A program made the position numbers and the translations under genes. A stretch of 64,000 bases of DNA, taken from contig CAMDBI010000002.1 in the NCBI GenBank assembly GCA_945889005.1, positions 62,001-126,000 of the forward strand. Direction: 5' to 3'. This document shows positions 45,444-54,892 of this stretch, in pieces; within the stretch, counting starts at the first letter, position 1; every line of letters starts with the position of its first letter. Source of the DNA: Bacteroides fragilis (lineage in GTDB: Bacteria; Bacteroidota; Bacteroidia; Bacteroidales; DTGW01). The notes below the pieces were generated by a model. The model did not search any database. It saw only the letters and a list, made by a program, of their open reading frames with translations, and had not been told where the DNA came from.

Positions 45444-46248
45444 CTAATTTCCCTCCAAATTTTAACCAATCGGGTCTTCCATTAGGAAAAATAATGGGCC
45501 ATCCATTACGACCTGTCCTGAGTTTGTAACTAAGAGTAGCTGCAAAGAAATAATAAACATCGTTATATTTTGAATATTGAGAAGCATAACCATCGACAAA
45601 GTCTGAAAAGGTATAACGCCCCCCCAGTTCAAGATTAATGCTTATTCTTGGTTGAATATTAGTTTTAAATCCAATTCCGGCAGGAATAACCAATGTATTA
45701 CCAGCAAACTGCTGAACACCAACATTTCCGATTGCACTATTGCCCGAAACACTTGGAGCATAAAATAAATTTCCGAAACCTGTAAAAACATATAAATTAA
45801 ATATGTTTTGACTATTTAACATCCCTTTACTGTTGAAACGAGCAAAAGAAGTTTTACGGTTAACATCAGTAATAATCGAATACTCTATTTGAGTCGAAGT
45901 TTCAATGGCATTTGTTCTAAACACGAGGTCTCGTCCATTAAGTCCGTTCAAAGAACCCTCATCGTTTCCCATCATATAGCCATACACCACATCTATTTTT
46001 GCAGTAAATGAAGGATTGATCCGGTAACTGGCTGCAAAATACATGGAAGGCCCGGTAGTATTTATTTTCAAATCTTTAAGACCAAACATATTATTAACAT
46101 CTGCCGACCCTCCAATATCTCCAAAAAAATTTGCACTACCCAATCCACCATATATCTCGTAACGGTTTAGTTTCCATTTCTGACCAAAAACAGTTAGAGA
46201 AAATGCTAATAGCAAAATAGCTAGCAATATAGATTGTTTATTATACAT
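45433..46248 (-). CDS. Outer-membrane beta-barrel protein
   Basis: The 271-residue product has a signal peptide (SILLAILLLAFSLTVFGQ) and beta-barrel-type alternation. EIYGGLGSANFFGDIGG is a recurrent start of this Bacteroidota family, and PAGIGFKTNIQPRISINLEL is typical for later strands. It overlaps the next barrel gene by 11 bases, and the two may be related by old duplication. It may belong to the DUF6089 group itself. Function unknown. Confidence 0.82.
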   Translation of the reverse strand: MYNKQSILLAILLLAFSLTVFGQKWKLNRYEIYGGLGSANFFGDIGGSADVNNMFGLKDLKINTTGPSMYFAASYRINPSFTAKIDVVYGYMMGNDEGSLNGLNGRDLVFRTNAIETSTQIEYSIITDVNRKTSFARFNSKGMLNSQNIFNLYVFTGFGNLFYAPSVSGNSAIGNVGVQQFAGNTLVIPAGIGFKTNIQPRISINLELGGRYTFSDFVDGYASQYSKYNDVYYFFAATLSYKLRTGRNGWPIIFPNGRPDWLKFGGKLGVF

Positions 46249-46324
46249 AATGAATAGTTCTTGTTTACCTATATAAAAGTAACAAAAAAATAAATAAATA
46301 TTTTACAAATATATAAAAATTTGA

Positions 46325-47221
46325 TCAATTTCTTTTATCTATACCCCACAAAAGCTTATTTCTTATTGTATTATAAAAGCCGTTTCCTTCTAGTTGTAAC
46401 ATCTTTATAGCAAAATCGGCAACTTTCAATTTTATTTCAATTTCTTTATCAATTTCGAAATGGCGCGAATCGAGCGTTACTTGAAACGATTTGTCGCGCG
46501 ACTCTACTTTAAGTGTTATTTCTTTATCGTCGTTAATAACGATTGGGCGTACCGACAAATTGTGCGATGCAATAGGCGAAATGATAAAATTTTTGCAATC
46601 GGGAGAAACTATTGGTCCTCCAACACTCATTGAATAAGCAGTAGAACCTGTAGGTGTCGACACAATGAGACCATCGGTCCAATATGAATTCAAAAATTGT
46701 TCGCCAATATATACATGAACCGTAACCATCGATGTTCCTTTTTTCTGAATCGAAATTTCGTTCAAAGCATAAGGAAAGTCGGTGAAGGGATTTTCGTCAC
46801 AAGTTAATTGGAGCAACCGACGCTCTTCAATATAAAATTGTTTGTTAAACAACTTATTGACCGATTGTTCTATTTCTTCTTTACAAATATTGGCAAGGAA
46901 ACCCAAACGACCTGTATTGATGCCAATAATTGGAATTTTCTTGTCTCTAACTAGGTTTACAGCCTCCAGAAATGTACCGTCGCCGCCAAAACTAAACATA
47001 AAATCGAAGTCATGTGTAATTTCAGATTCATTTGTAAAAACTCCCGATATATTAAATTCTTTATTGAGTCGATCTTTAATAAAAGTATTAAATGTCCCAA
47101 ATACAAACACACGAATACCGCGCTGAGTAATAACCTCTAAAAATGTTTGTAGATATTCGTCGAATACTTGATCGAACTTTCGTCCAAAAAGGGCAATTTT
47201 CATAGTTTTTTTGTTAAACAT
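46325..47221 (-). CDS. nadK: NAD kinase
   Basis: The 298-residue enzyme phosphorylates NAD to NADP. It carries the signature FSFGGDGTFLEAVN with the catalytic Asp, NTGRLGFLANI, and DGLIVSTPTGSTAYSMSVGGPIV. It overlaps the upstream CBS gene by eight bases, so the two are coupled. An ATG five codons downstream (MKIALFGRKFD) could be the real start; it would still give a full-length enzyme. Confidence 0.95.
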   Translation of the reverse strand: MFNKKTMKIALFGRKFDQVFDEYLQTFLEVITQRGIRVFVFGTFNTFIKDRLNKEFNISGVFTNESEITHDFDFMFSFGGDGTFLEAVNLVRDKKIPIIGINTGRLGFLANICKEEIEQSVNKLFNKQFYIEERRLLQLTCDENPFTDFPYALNEISIQKKGTSMVTVHVYIGEQFLNSYWTDGLIVSTPTGSTAYSMSVGGPIVSPDCKNFIISPIASHNLSVRPIVINDDKEITLKVESRDKSFQVTLDSRHFEIDKEIEIKLKVADFAIKMLQLEGNGFYNTIRNKLLWGIDKRN

Positions 47222-47879
47222 CGAGGTATCTCAGGAACATTTCATAACGATCTTCATACATTTCGGTCAACATATCCGAATCGCTGTACGATGCTTTAAC
47301 ATTGTAATTGTATCGATCGAAGGTTTTCAAAATGCCCGACAAATCGGTTCTATTCAACTTCAAAGTCACCTCTATTCGGGTAGTTTCGGGTATCGACGAG
47401 ACGTATAAGCTTATTATTTTTGCATCGTTACCTTCAACAATTTGAGCAATTTGCGACAATGAATAGTCGTTAATATTAAGATCGAGTACAATAATTGCAC
47501 CGGGGTTTTTCAAAGCAAGCAATTGAGCAAATGTACGTATGAGATCTTGCTGGGTAATTACTCCAAGATAATTGTTATTGTCGTCCAAAACAGGAACAAG
47601 TGTCAAATCTTGAGTAGCAACCAATTCGATGGCATCGTAAATGTGTTGACCTTGCAACACAAATGGACGCAACAACGACAGGGTATGATTACCAATAGGC
47701 TCTTCGGCCATATTGAGGTCAAAAATATCTTTATCTGAAATCAAACCCAAAAATTCAGAATTATTAACAATTGGCAAATGCGATATACGGAATATATCCA
47801 TATACGAAAGCGCCTTCATTCCTGTATCTGAGGTACGAAGAGATGGGACTACATCTGATATTAATTCTTTTACCAACAT
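47214..47879 (-). CDS. CBS-domain protein
   Basis: The 221-residue product has a CBS pair over about residues 1-125 (LISDVVPSLRTSDTGMKALS; LTLVPVLDDNNNYLGVITQQDL) and a C-terminal ACT-like region (ALKNPGAIIVLDLNINDYSL). CBS pairs bind adenine nucleotides as energy sensors. It begins the conserved minus-strand block and is coupled to nadK, which suggests a possible link to nucleotide levels. It diverges from pdxJ. Confidence 0.88.
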   Translation of the reverse strand: MLVKELISDVVPSLRTSDTGMKALSYMDIFRISHLPIVNNSEFLGLISDKDIFDLNMAEEPIGNHTLSLLRPFVLQGQHIYDAIELVATQDLTLVPVLDDNNNYLGVITQQDLIRTFAQLLALKNPGAIIVLDLNINDYSLSQIAQIVEGNDAKIISLYVSSIPETTRIEVTLKLNRTDLSGILKTFDRYNYNVKASYSDSDMLTEMYEDRYEMFLRYLDV

Positions 47880-47950
47880 TTATGGTTCGAATAAAATTCA
47901 GTAACTACATTTGCAAAATTACAAATTGATATAACAAATAGAATACCAAA

Positions 47951-48664
47951 ATGACAAAGTTAAGTGTAAATATAAACAAAATTGCAACAATAAGAAATTC
48001 TCGAGGCGGTTTATTGCCCGATGTTATTCAGGCAGCAATAAATATCGAAGGTTATGGCGCCGATGGAATCACTGTGCATCCTCGTCCCGACGAACGTCAC
48101 ATAAGGCGAGCCGATGTATATGAATTGATTAAAGTTATAAAAACAGAGTTTAATATTGAGGGAAACCCTTCGGACTCATTTGTTGAGCTTGTTACAAAGG
48201 TGAAACCAACCCAGGTTACTTTAGTGCCCGATGCACACAATGCCATTACTTCAAATGCTGGATGGAACACTATAAATAATAAAACATTCCTGACCAATAT
48301 CGTTAAAATATTTAAAGATTTAGGTATTAGAGTTTCAATATTTGTCGATCCTTTAGACGAAATGGTAAAAGCAGCAGCTGAAACAGGAGCCGACAGGGTA
48401 GAGTTATTTACAGAACCTTATGCAGTTGAATATACCGAAAATCGGGAAAAAGCAATTGCTCCATTTATTAGTGCTGCCAAAGTAGCCGAAAAATACGGCT
48501 TAGGAGTCAATGCCGGTCACGATCTCAATCTGCAAAACCTCTCCTATTTTAAAAATCAAATACCAAACCTTTTGGAAGTATCTATTGGTCACGCTTTAAT
48601 TTCCGATGCCTTGTATTTTGGACTCGAAAGCACTGTAAAGAAATATAAAGATTGTTTGAAATAG
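47951..48664 (+). CDS. pdxJ: Pyridoxine 5'-phosphate synthase
   Basis: The 237-residue TIM-barrel enzyme joins 1-deoxyxylulose 5-phosphate and 3-amino-2-oxopropyl phosphate in vitamin B6 synthesis. Motifs include LSVNINKIATIRNSRGG, GITVHPRPDERHIR with the phosphate-binding Arg/His, and GLGVNAGHDLNLQNL. It is followed after three to nine bases by an alpha/beta hydrolase in the same direction. Confidence 0.96.
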   Translation: MTKLSVNINKIATIRNSRGGLLPDVIQAAINIEGYGADGITVHPRPDERHIRRADVYELIKVIKTEFNIEGNPSDSFVELVTKVKPTQVTLVPDAHNAITSNAGWNTINNKTFLTNIVKIFKDLGIRVSIFVDPLDEMVKAAAETGADRVELFTEPYAVEYTENREKAIAPFISAAKVAEKYGLGVNAGHDLNLQNLSYFKNQIPNLLEVSIGHALISDALYFGLESTVKKYKDCLK

Positions 48665-48673
48665 ACTTTGGCA

Positions 48674-49474
48674 ATGAAACTCTTTTATAAAAAACTGGGT
48701 CAAGGTTTTCCCATAATAATTGTACATGGTCTATATGGCTCGTCCGACAATTGGTATTCGATAGCAAAGGTATTGTCGCACAATTACAAAGTTTTCATGA
48801 TCGATGTTCGCAATCATGGGCAATCGCCTCATGCCGACAGCATGACTTTTGACGATATGTGCTCTGACCTATGGGAGTTTTACCAACATCACAATATTAC
48901 AAAAGCTATTTTAATAGGACATTCGATGGGAGGGAAAATTGCCATGCAGTTTGCGCTTCACAATCAGGAATTGATCGAAAAGCTTATTGTAGTTGATATT
49001 GCTCCTCGTTCGTATATGCAATTAATGGAAATGTCGCGTCAGGTTCTCGATCACTTAAATATCATTAACAGTTTAAGCAATCTCGATCTCAATCAATATC
49101 AAACACGAGACGCTATAGACAAAGAATTGGCAAATAAAATAATAGATTTAAAAACCCGCCAGTTTTTGTTAAAAAATATCGAAAGGTCAGCCGAAAAAAA
49201 ACTTCAATGGCGCATCAATATCGATGCTATTCGCGATCAATTGCCCAATATAATGAACGGGATAAACCTTCCCAAAGAACTGACACCCCAACAATTCCAA
49301 ACACTATTTATTAAAGGCGAAAAATCGGACTATGTGGAAGAACGAGATTTGATTGAAATAAAAAAAATATTTCCAAAGTCGGATGTTGTTACTATATTTG
49401 ACGCAAGCCATTGGGTGCATGCCGAACAACCCGAGTTATTCCTAAAAACAGTAGAATATTTTCTTGAAAACTAA
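48674..49474 (+). CDS. Alpha/beta hydrolase (YbfF-like)
   Basis: The product from ATG 48674 is 266 residues; a TTG two codons upstream (48668) is also possible. It has the oxyanion-hole IIVHGLYGSSDNW, the nucleophile elbow LIGHSMGGKIAMQ with Ser, an acid in the late part, and His in FDASHWVHAEQP. The closest known relatives by eye are YbfF-type esterases. It is co-directional with pdxJ and lptB. Confidence 0.9.
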   Translation: MKLFYKKLGQGFPIIIVHGLYGSSDNWYSIAKVLSHNYKVFMIDVRNHGQSPHADSMTFDDMCSDLWEFYQHHNITKAILIGHSMGGKIAMQFALHNQELIEKLIVVDIAPRSYMQLMEMSRQVLDHLNIINSLSNLDLNQYQTRDAIDKELANKIIDLKTRQFLLKNIERSAEKKLQWRINIDAIRDQLPNIMNGINLPKELTPQQFQTLFIKGEKSDYVEERDLIEIKKIFPKSDVVTIFDASHWVHAEQPELFLKTVEYFLEN

Positions 49475-49486
49475 AAAATAGAGCAG

Positions 49487-50209
49487 ATGTTACTTCGAAC
49501 AGATAATCTGGTAAAGAGATACAAAAACCGGACAGTTGTAAAAGGCGTATCGGTAGAGCTTCACGAAGGAGAAATTGTAGGTTTACTGGGTCCTAATGGA
49601 GCCGGCAAAACAACTACTTTCTATATGATCGTAGGGCTTATTGTCCCCAACGAAGGCGAAATCTACCTCGACAACGAGATTATAACCAAACAACCCATGT
49701 ACAAAAGGGCTCAAAAAGGCTTGGGCTATCTGGCTCAAGAAGCATCGGTTTTTCGCAAGCTAAGTGTTGAAGACAATATTAAGTCAGTACTCGAAATGAC
49801 CAATATTTCGAAACACGAGCAACTCGAAAAGGTCGAAACCTTGTTAGATGAATTTGGTTTGCAAAAAATACGAAAAAGTCTAGGCATTCAATTGTCGGGT
49901 GGCGAGCGCCGCAGAACAGAAATAGCAAGGGCTTTAGCAATAAACCCAAGTTTCATTCTACTCGACGAACCATTTGCTGGCGTAGACCCTATTGCTGTTG
50001 AAGACATTCAGGAAATTGTAAAAAAACTTAAAAGCAAAAATATTGGGGTATTGATTACCGATCACAATGTACACGAAACACTAACTATAACCGACAGAGC
50101 TTATCTCCTTTACGAGGGCTCAATATTGAAATCGGGCACTGCTCAAGAACTAGCCGACGACGAACAAGTAAGACGCGTGTATTTGGGTAAAAATTTCGAA
50201 CTTCGTTAA
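49487..50209 (+). CDS. lptB: LPS export ABC transporter ATP-binding protein
   Basis: The 240-residue ATPase powers extraction of lipopolysaccharide from the inner membrane with LptFG. Walker A is LLGPNGAGKTT, the Q-loop region is LGYLAQEASVFRKL, the signature LSGGERRRTEIARAL, and Walker B LLDEPFAGVDP. LptB-type features such as the VFRKLSVEDNI segment are present. It follows the hydrolase gene by 12 bases. No lptF, lptG or lptA lies in the window. Confidence 0.95.
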   Translation: MLLRTDNLVKRYKNRTVVKGVSVELHEGEIVGLLGPNGAGKTTTFYMIVGLIVPNEGEIYLDNEIITKQPMYKRAQKGLGYLAQEASVFRKLSVEDNIKSVLEMTNISKHEQLEKVETLLDEFGLQKIRKSLGIQLSGGERRRTEIARALAINPSFILLDEPFAGVDPIAVEDIQEIVKKLKSKNIGVLITDHNVHETLTITDRAYLLYEGSILKSGTAQELADDEQVRRVYLGKNFELR

Positions 50210-50295
50210 AAATGGGCTTCTCTCTTAAATAACATCTTTTCAAGCAGTTATTTTTCAAAGGGCTACAACCCCTATTGCTAAGAGACTAGATGCTC

Positions 50296-51438
50296 TTAAG
50301 ATCCTAAAAAACCAGCTGCAGGTTGATATACTTTTAAAAATGCATCGTCGACCAATCCCGAAATTTTTTTGTACAAAACAGGAAACGGATTCTCATGTGT
50401 GTATTCATAGTCGAAGTGCAACACCTTTAGTTTGCCTTGTTTAACAATATTTTCACCTATTGTAGAAATAATATCCTTAAGTGGCATTATTACATCGTCT
50501 CTCAAAGCAAAAAACATCATTCGTTCCTGAAATTTGGTAAAAACTTTTTCACGAAGCAATTGCAATTTATTGGGTAGCAACATGGCATTAAAAGCAATAC
50601 CCAATTTTTGCTCATTGAGCACAGAAACCAAATCGTTACGCTTACTCAAGCCGTCGGGTTCCAAGTCCTTGGTATAAAACTGGTGAATACGACCAAACGC
50701 TTTGCTATCGAGAATCAGCTTCGAAACACCATTCATTCCGCTAAACACGCTTCCTCCAGCAAAAAATACGAATTTCGATTTGTCGAAAAAATTATCGGGC
50801 ATAGCAATCATAAGTGTTTGCACTATAAAACAACCTATCGAATAAGAAAAAAAGTCGACATTAGTTCCTTTCTCAAATAATAAATGATCGCCGTTTTGAA
50901 TTTGCTTGGCAAGTGCAATAATATCGTGTGCGCTTTGATAGCCCGATGCAAAAAAACGTTCAGGCATCTCAGTAAACCGTTCGCTAAGTGCAGCATTGAA
51001 AAACGAAGCACCCTGAAGATCTTTGTATTTAAGCATTCGGTTTTCGGCAAGTTTCTCCATCTCGGTATTGTTGGACCATTGTGGCAACCCCCTATTGATA
51101 TGATAGGAAAGCGGAAACATGATAACACTCTTACCTGTAGTTTGGGCGAGATATTGAGCGCCGTATAAGTGCTTAGACCACGAACGCTCGTTGAGACCAT
51201 GCAAATATATTATTGCCTGATTGTTTTTTGCTTTTCCGTTGGGAATTATTATGGGATAGTTAAACGAGAGGTTCTCAGCAATATTCGAATCTTCGTTTAA
51301 AAATGATTGTCCCAAAAATTGATGTTGACTTTTAAAATTACAATTTACAATTCTCGAATTGCTTTCAGGAATTAAAATAAATTCTTCGTCTTCACGAAAA
51401 ATATTTTTCAATGTCGAATATTGTTCGGTGTAGGTCAT
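50296..51438 (-). CDS. DUF6051-like alpha/beta-hydrolase-fold protein
   Basis: The 380-residue product has an oxyanion-type AIIYLHGLNERSW, a nucleophile-elbow-like FFSYSIGCFIVQTLM (Ser in SYSIG) and a late His in YTHENPFPVLYKK. These place it in the alpha/beta hydrolase superfamily, resembling a Bacteroidota family annotated DUF6051. No signal peptide is present, so it is cytoplasmic. It converges with lptB. Substrate unknown. Confidence 0.75.
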   Translation of the reverse strand: MTYTEQYSTLKNIFREDEEFILIPESNSRIVNCNFKSQHQFLGQSFLNEDSNIAENLSFNYPIIIPNGKAKNNQAIIYLHGLNERSWSKHLYGAQYLAQTTGKSVIMFPLSYHINRGLPQWSNNTEMEKLAENRMLKYKDLQGASFFNAALSERFTEMPERFFASGYQSAHDIIALAKQIQNGDHLLFEKGTNVDFFSYSIGCFIVQTLMIAMPDNFFDKSKFVFFAGGSVFSGMNGVSKLILDSKAFGRIHQFYTKDLEPDGLSKRNDLVSVLNEQKLGIAFNAMLLPNKLQLLREKVFTKFQERMMFFALRDDVIMPLKDIISTIGENIVKQGKLKVLHFDYEYTHENPFPVLYKKISGLVDDAFLKVYQPAAGFLGS

Positions 51439-51642
51439 GGCAGTTTTTTTTCAAATGTAATATGACATAACACCAACTGCCAATTTATGTTGTTTAAAGT
51501 CTGCCATTGTGGCAAAAAAACGAATAAAGGGGTAAATACTTTTTATGAGGGGTGAATATGGAAATGTAAATAAAATTTGTTTTAACTATTTGCTTTGTTT
51601 TTTTGTAAAAAACACTTAGGTTTGTTAACTATTTTTTCGATT

Positions 51643-52527
51643 ATGTTATTTTACGACTACAAAATACCAACTTATCTAACTGAAAAGAAAAACATTACAA
51701 GTTTTGTAGTATTTACTGCAATATTTGCCTTGGTATTTATCAATGTATATTCACCTTTTGGCTCCGATAAGTGGCTCAAAATCAACTCCATTCAATTTGT
51801 TTTATACTCTAGCATTGTGGTGCTTATTGGTGTTTTGGTAATTGCAGTAAGTAGGTTTATTTTGTATTTTTATCAAAAAAACAAAGCAATAACTTACAAA
51901 GTATATGGACTTTGGATATTAATCGAAATTTTTTCAATGGCTTTGGTATATGCCGCTATACAATATTATAATATAAATATAGGTGTAGATATTATCGAAG
52001 TAATAAATAAATCGTTTAAAATAACAGCTTTGGTATTGCTACCATCGTATGTAATATACTGGCTTTATGCTTCACTTATCGACAAGTATAAAACTATAGA
52101 ACTTCTTCAATCGAAAAAAGAACAATTTACGACACAAAGCAAAAACATCAACACAGCTGGAAACCAAACAAGTATGCAGCCATTTTACGACAATAAAAAT
52201 ATTTTAAAATTCTCTGTCAAAAAGGACGACTTGTTGTATGTTGAGGCCGACGACAATTATATAGTTGTTCACTATGTTGAGCAAAACAAAATAAATAAGT
52301 ACATGATTCGCAACTCCTTAAAACGGATAGAAGAAGAATTGAGCGGATCGGGATTGGTGCGTTGTCACAGATCGTTTATGGTCAATTTCGAAAAAGTTAA
52401 AGTGATAAAAAAAGCTAAAGAAGGAATGATGATTGAATTCGATCATCCATCGGCAAGCTCTTTACCTGTTTCTAAAACCTATGTAGAGCAAGTTGTTAAG
52501 TGTTTTTACGAAAATTCGAACGAATAA
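51643..52527 (+). CDS. LytTR-family membrane-bound transcription regulator
   Basis: From ATG 51643 the product is 294 residues. About four membrane helices (residues 18-155) precede a linker and a C-terminal LytTR DNA-binding domain, recognisable as LLYVEADDNYIVVHY, MIRNSLKRIEEEL, and LVRCHRSFMVNFEKVK. LytTR domains bind direct repeats upstream of target genes. No receiver domain is present, so this is a one-component membrane regulator. An in-frame TTG at 51595 would add 16 residues. The next gene starts nine bases after its stop. Confidence 0.88.
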   Translation: MLFYDYKIPTYLTEKKNITSFVVFTAIFALVFINVYSPFGSDKWLKINSIQFVLYSSIVVLIGVLVIAVSRFILYFYQKNKAITYKVYGLWILIEIFSMALVYAAIQYYNINIGVDIIEVINKSFKITALVLLPSYVIYWLYASLIDKYKTIELLQSKKEQFTTQSKNINTAGNQTSMQPFYDNKNILKFSVKKDDLLYVEADDNYIVVHYVEQNKINKYMIRNSLKRIEEELSGSGLVRCHRSFMVNFEKVKVIKKAKEGMMIEFDHPSASSLPVSKTYVEQVVKCFYENSNE

Positions 52528-52536
52528 TACTAAGCC

Positions 52537-53169
52537 TTGGAATATATTAAAAAGCTGATAACAGAAGGCGAACATCAGCAACTGGATTTTAAATTCGAGA
52601 TTAAAGACTCACGAAAAATTGCACGTAGCATATCGGCATTTGCCAATACCGACGGAGGGCAATTACTCATTGGTGTAAAAGACAATGGACGAATTTCGGG
52701 TATACGAAGCGACGAAGAATACTACATGATAGAATCTGCAGCCCAACTCTATTGCAAACCAGAAGTTGAGATACGAGCTACAAAATGGATGGTCGATAAC
52801 AAAACGGTTCTTGAAATAAATATAGCAAAAGCTCCTGTACTACCTGTATATGTTAAAGAAGAAGGCAATAAGTGGATAGCTTATACCCGTGTAAAAGACA
52901 GCAATATAAAAGCTGGCACTGTTCAAATGCAAGTATGGAAAAGAAAATTGCAAAAAAAAGGAACATTTATTCAAATTTCAGATTCAGAAAATAAACTCCT
53001 GAAATATCTAGAAGAAAACGAAGTTATTACGCTTTCGAAAACCATCAAATTGCTGCATCTTACAAAAAAGGAAGCAGAAAAAGTATTGGTCAATCTTATT
53101 TGTTTCAATGTAATTGAGATGCTTCATGGCGAAAAAGGAATGATATACAAAATGCTTAAAAACAGTTAA
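52537..53169 (+). CDS. AlbA_2/Schlafen-like putative DNA-binding protein
   Basis: The 210-residue product, from TTG 52537, has the AlbA_2 (formerly AAA_4) pattern: EHQQLDFKFEIKDSRKIARS, then ISAFANTDGGQLLIGVKDNG. A winged-helix-like C-terminal part follows (about 150-210). Such proteins are often regulators, and Schlafen-type relatives can act as RNA or DNA nucleases. It is tightly linked to the LytTR regulator (nine-base gap). An alternative start at an internal Met would remove the conserved N-terminal part. Confidence 0.85.
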   Translation: MEYIKKLITEGEHQQLDFKFEIKDSRKIARSISAFANTDGGQLLIGVKDNGRISGIRSDEEYYMIESAAQLYCKPEVEIRATKWMVDNKTVLEINIAKAPVLPVYVKEEGNKWIAYTRVKDSNIKAGTVQMQVWKRKLQKKGTFIQISDSENKLLKYLEENEVITLSKTIKLLHLTKKEAEKVLVNLICFNVIEMLHGEKGMIYKMLKNS

Positions 53170-53234
53170 ACAATACAATTTTTACAAAATAATTTGCACA
53201 TTTGCACATTATTTGAAAGTTTAAAAACGTCAAT

Positions 53235-53945
53235 ATGTTAAAATACAAAAGAGTGCTGCTAAAGCTAAGTGGAGAATCTTTACAAGGTGAGCAAAAATAT
53301 GGCATTGATACTGTTCGTCTCAACGAATATGCTGAACAAATAAAAGAAATTTCTGAGAAAGGAGTTGAAATAGCCATTGTAATAGGTGGAGGAAATATTT
53401 TCAGAGGCTTAAAAGGTGTCGATAAAGGATTCGATCGTGTTAAGGGCGACCAAATGGGCATGTTGGCAACAGTAATCAACAGCATTGCTATTCAATCGGC
53501 ACTCGAAAGTATCGGAATGCCCGCAAGAGTTCTAACAGCAATAAGAATGGAACCCATTGGCGAAGGATATTCGAAACAGAAGGCTATTGAATGCTTAAAA
53601 AAAGGTGAAGTAGTAATTATTGCAGCAGGTACGGGCAATCCATTTTTTACAACCGACACCGCCTCGTCGTTACGTGCAGTTGAACTCGAAACAGAAGTAA
53701 TGCTAAAAGGCACTCGTGTAGATGGCGTATATACAGCCGACCCCGAAAAAGATCCGAATGCTGTTAAATTTGATGAAATCACTTTTGACGAAACATACAA
53801 GCGTGGGCTCAATGTAATGGACCATACTGCAGTAATTATGTGTAAAGAAAACAATATTCCTATTGTGGTGTTCGATATGAATAAAAAAGGCAATTTACAT
53901 AAATTGATACATGGAGAGAAAATTGGAACTTTGGTTAAAAATTAG
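53235..53945 (+). CDS. pyrH: UMP kinase
   Basis: The 236-residue hexameric kinase makes UDP. Motifs include VLLKLSGESLQGEQKYGID, IVIGGGNIFRG, DQMGMLATVIN, and the Thr-rich TGNPFFTTDTAS. The gene is the usual neighbour of frr, but here an inverted-repeat element sits between the stop and the terminator hairpin, then frr. Confidence 0.97.
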   Translation: MLKYKRVLLKLSGESLQGEQKYGIDTVRLNEYAEQIKEISEKGVEIAIVIGGGNIFRGLKGVDKGFDRVKGDQMGMLATVINSIAIQSALESIGMPARVLTAIRMEPIGEGYSKQKAIECLKKGEVVIIAAGTGNPFFTTDTASSLRAVELETEVMLKGTRVDGVYTADPEKDPNAVKFDEITFDETYKRGLNVMDHTAVIMCKENNIPIVVFDMNKKGNLHKLIHGEKIGTLVKN

Positions 53946-54016
53946 CATGAAGTTATTCTGTTGCTATACAATACTCCATCTTTAATTTGGCTAAAGCCTA
54001 ATTAGTATCTAATTAA

Positions 54017-54191
54017 GGGCTTCTCTAAAAACTCGTTTTTTTTGAGGCGAGCGAGTTTTTAAAAAACCGGAGTTTACTACTGTAAATGTGTTATACTGAG
54101 CGAAAGCCGAAGTGAGGATTTTTAAAAATGAAGCTCAACGAAGAACGCCGAAGGGCTCAGTGTAGCTAAAAAGCAGTTTTTAGAGATGCCC
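54017..54191. mobile_element. MITE-like inverted-repeat element, full copy 1
   Basis: The element is 175 bp. Its ends are GGGCTTCTCTAAAAACT and AGTTTTTAGAGATGCCC, which are inverted repeats with 16 of 17 matches. TTAA stands on both sides (54013-54016, 54192-54195), either a target duplication or part of the repeat. Inside are further inverted pairs, AAAACTCG/CGAGTTTT and ACTGAG/CTCAGT. It carries no open frame of note. A second full copy lies at 56330-56501. Confidence 0.82.
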
Positions 54192-54200
54192 TTAAGTTAC

Positions 54201-54227
54201 CGTCGGATGATACCGACAGTTTTTTTA
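54201..54227 (+). terminator. Rho-independent terminator of pyrH
   Basis: GTCGG (54202-54206) and CCGAC (54213-54217) form a short GC stem followed by a run of seven T. The repeat element lies between pyrH and this hairpin. Confidence 0.75.
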
Positions 54228-54306
54228 ACATACATATATGAGGGCTAAAAACTCAAAATAATTGCAAATTAATTTAAAATTTTAATAATTTAAAATCAAC
54301 AAAACC

Positions 54307-54870
54307 ATGAACGAAGATGTTCAACTATTTATAGACGATGCGAAAGATAGCATGCAAAAAGCTGTTGCGCATTTAGAAACCGAACTTTTGAAAGTTAGAG
54401 CTGGCAAAGCATCGCCAGCAATGCTCGATGGCATAATGGTCGATTACTATGGAGCCAACACTCCACTTAAACAATTAGCTAATATTAGCACTACCGATGC
54501 TCGAACCATAGTAGTTCAGCCATGGGAGAAAAAAATAATTGCCTCAATCGAGAAAGCAATATTTGCGGCAAATATAGGGCTTACCCCTGTAAATAATGGA
54601 GAATTGATACGCCTCAATGTTCCACCCCTTACCGAAGAACGCCGTCGCGACATTGTAAAAAACGTGAAACACGAAGGCGAAACGGCTAAAGTTAGCATTC
54701 GCAATACTCGCCGCGATGCTATTGAAGAAATAAAAAAACTTCAAAAATCGGGTGTTGCCGAAGACGAAATTAAAACCGGAGAAGAAGAGATGCAGAAAAT
54801 AACCGATATTTTTTCGAAAAAAGTCGACGAAATTTTAACTAAAAAAGAATCTGAAGTAATGTCTTTATAA
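54307..54870 (+). CDS. frr: Ribosome recycling factor
   Basis: The 187-residue product splits ribosomes after termination with EF-G. The helical and loop motifs are standard: VRAGKASPAMLDGIMVDYYG, ISTTDARTIVVQPWEK, IRLNVPPLTEERRRDIVK and IRNTRRDAIEEIKKL. It follows pyrH, as usual. The gap is unusually long at 361 bases because of the repeat. Confidence 0.97.
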   Translation: MNEDVQLFIDDAKDSMQKAVAHLETELLKVRAGKASPAMLDGIMVDYYGANTPLKQLANISTTDARTIVVQPWEKKIIASIEKAIFAANIGLTPVNNGELIRLNVPPLTEERRRDIVKNVKHEGETAKVSIRNTRRDAIEEIKKLQKSGVAEDEIKTGEEEMQKITDIFSKKVDEILTKKESEVMSL

Positions 54871-54892
54871 TAAAGAACAAACCTTTAAACAA

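Noticed and set aside
50214-50295. GGGCTTCTCT at 50215 resembling the start of the inverted-repeat element
   Set aside because: Only about ten bases match and the rest of the gap differs; I regard it as chance or an unrecognisable remnant.
54240-54262. AGGGCTAAAAACTCAAAATAATT resembling the left end of the repeat
   Set aside because: The match lacks the CTTCTC part and has no right end; too short to call.
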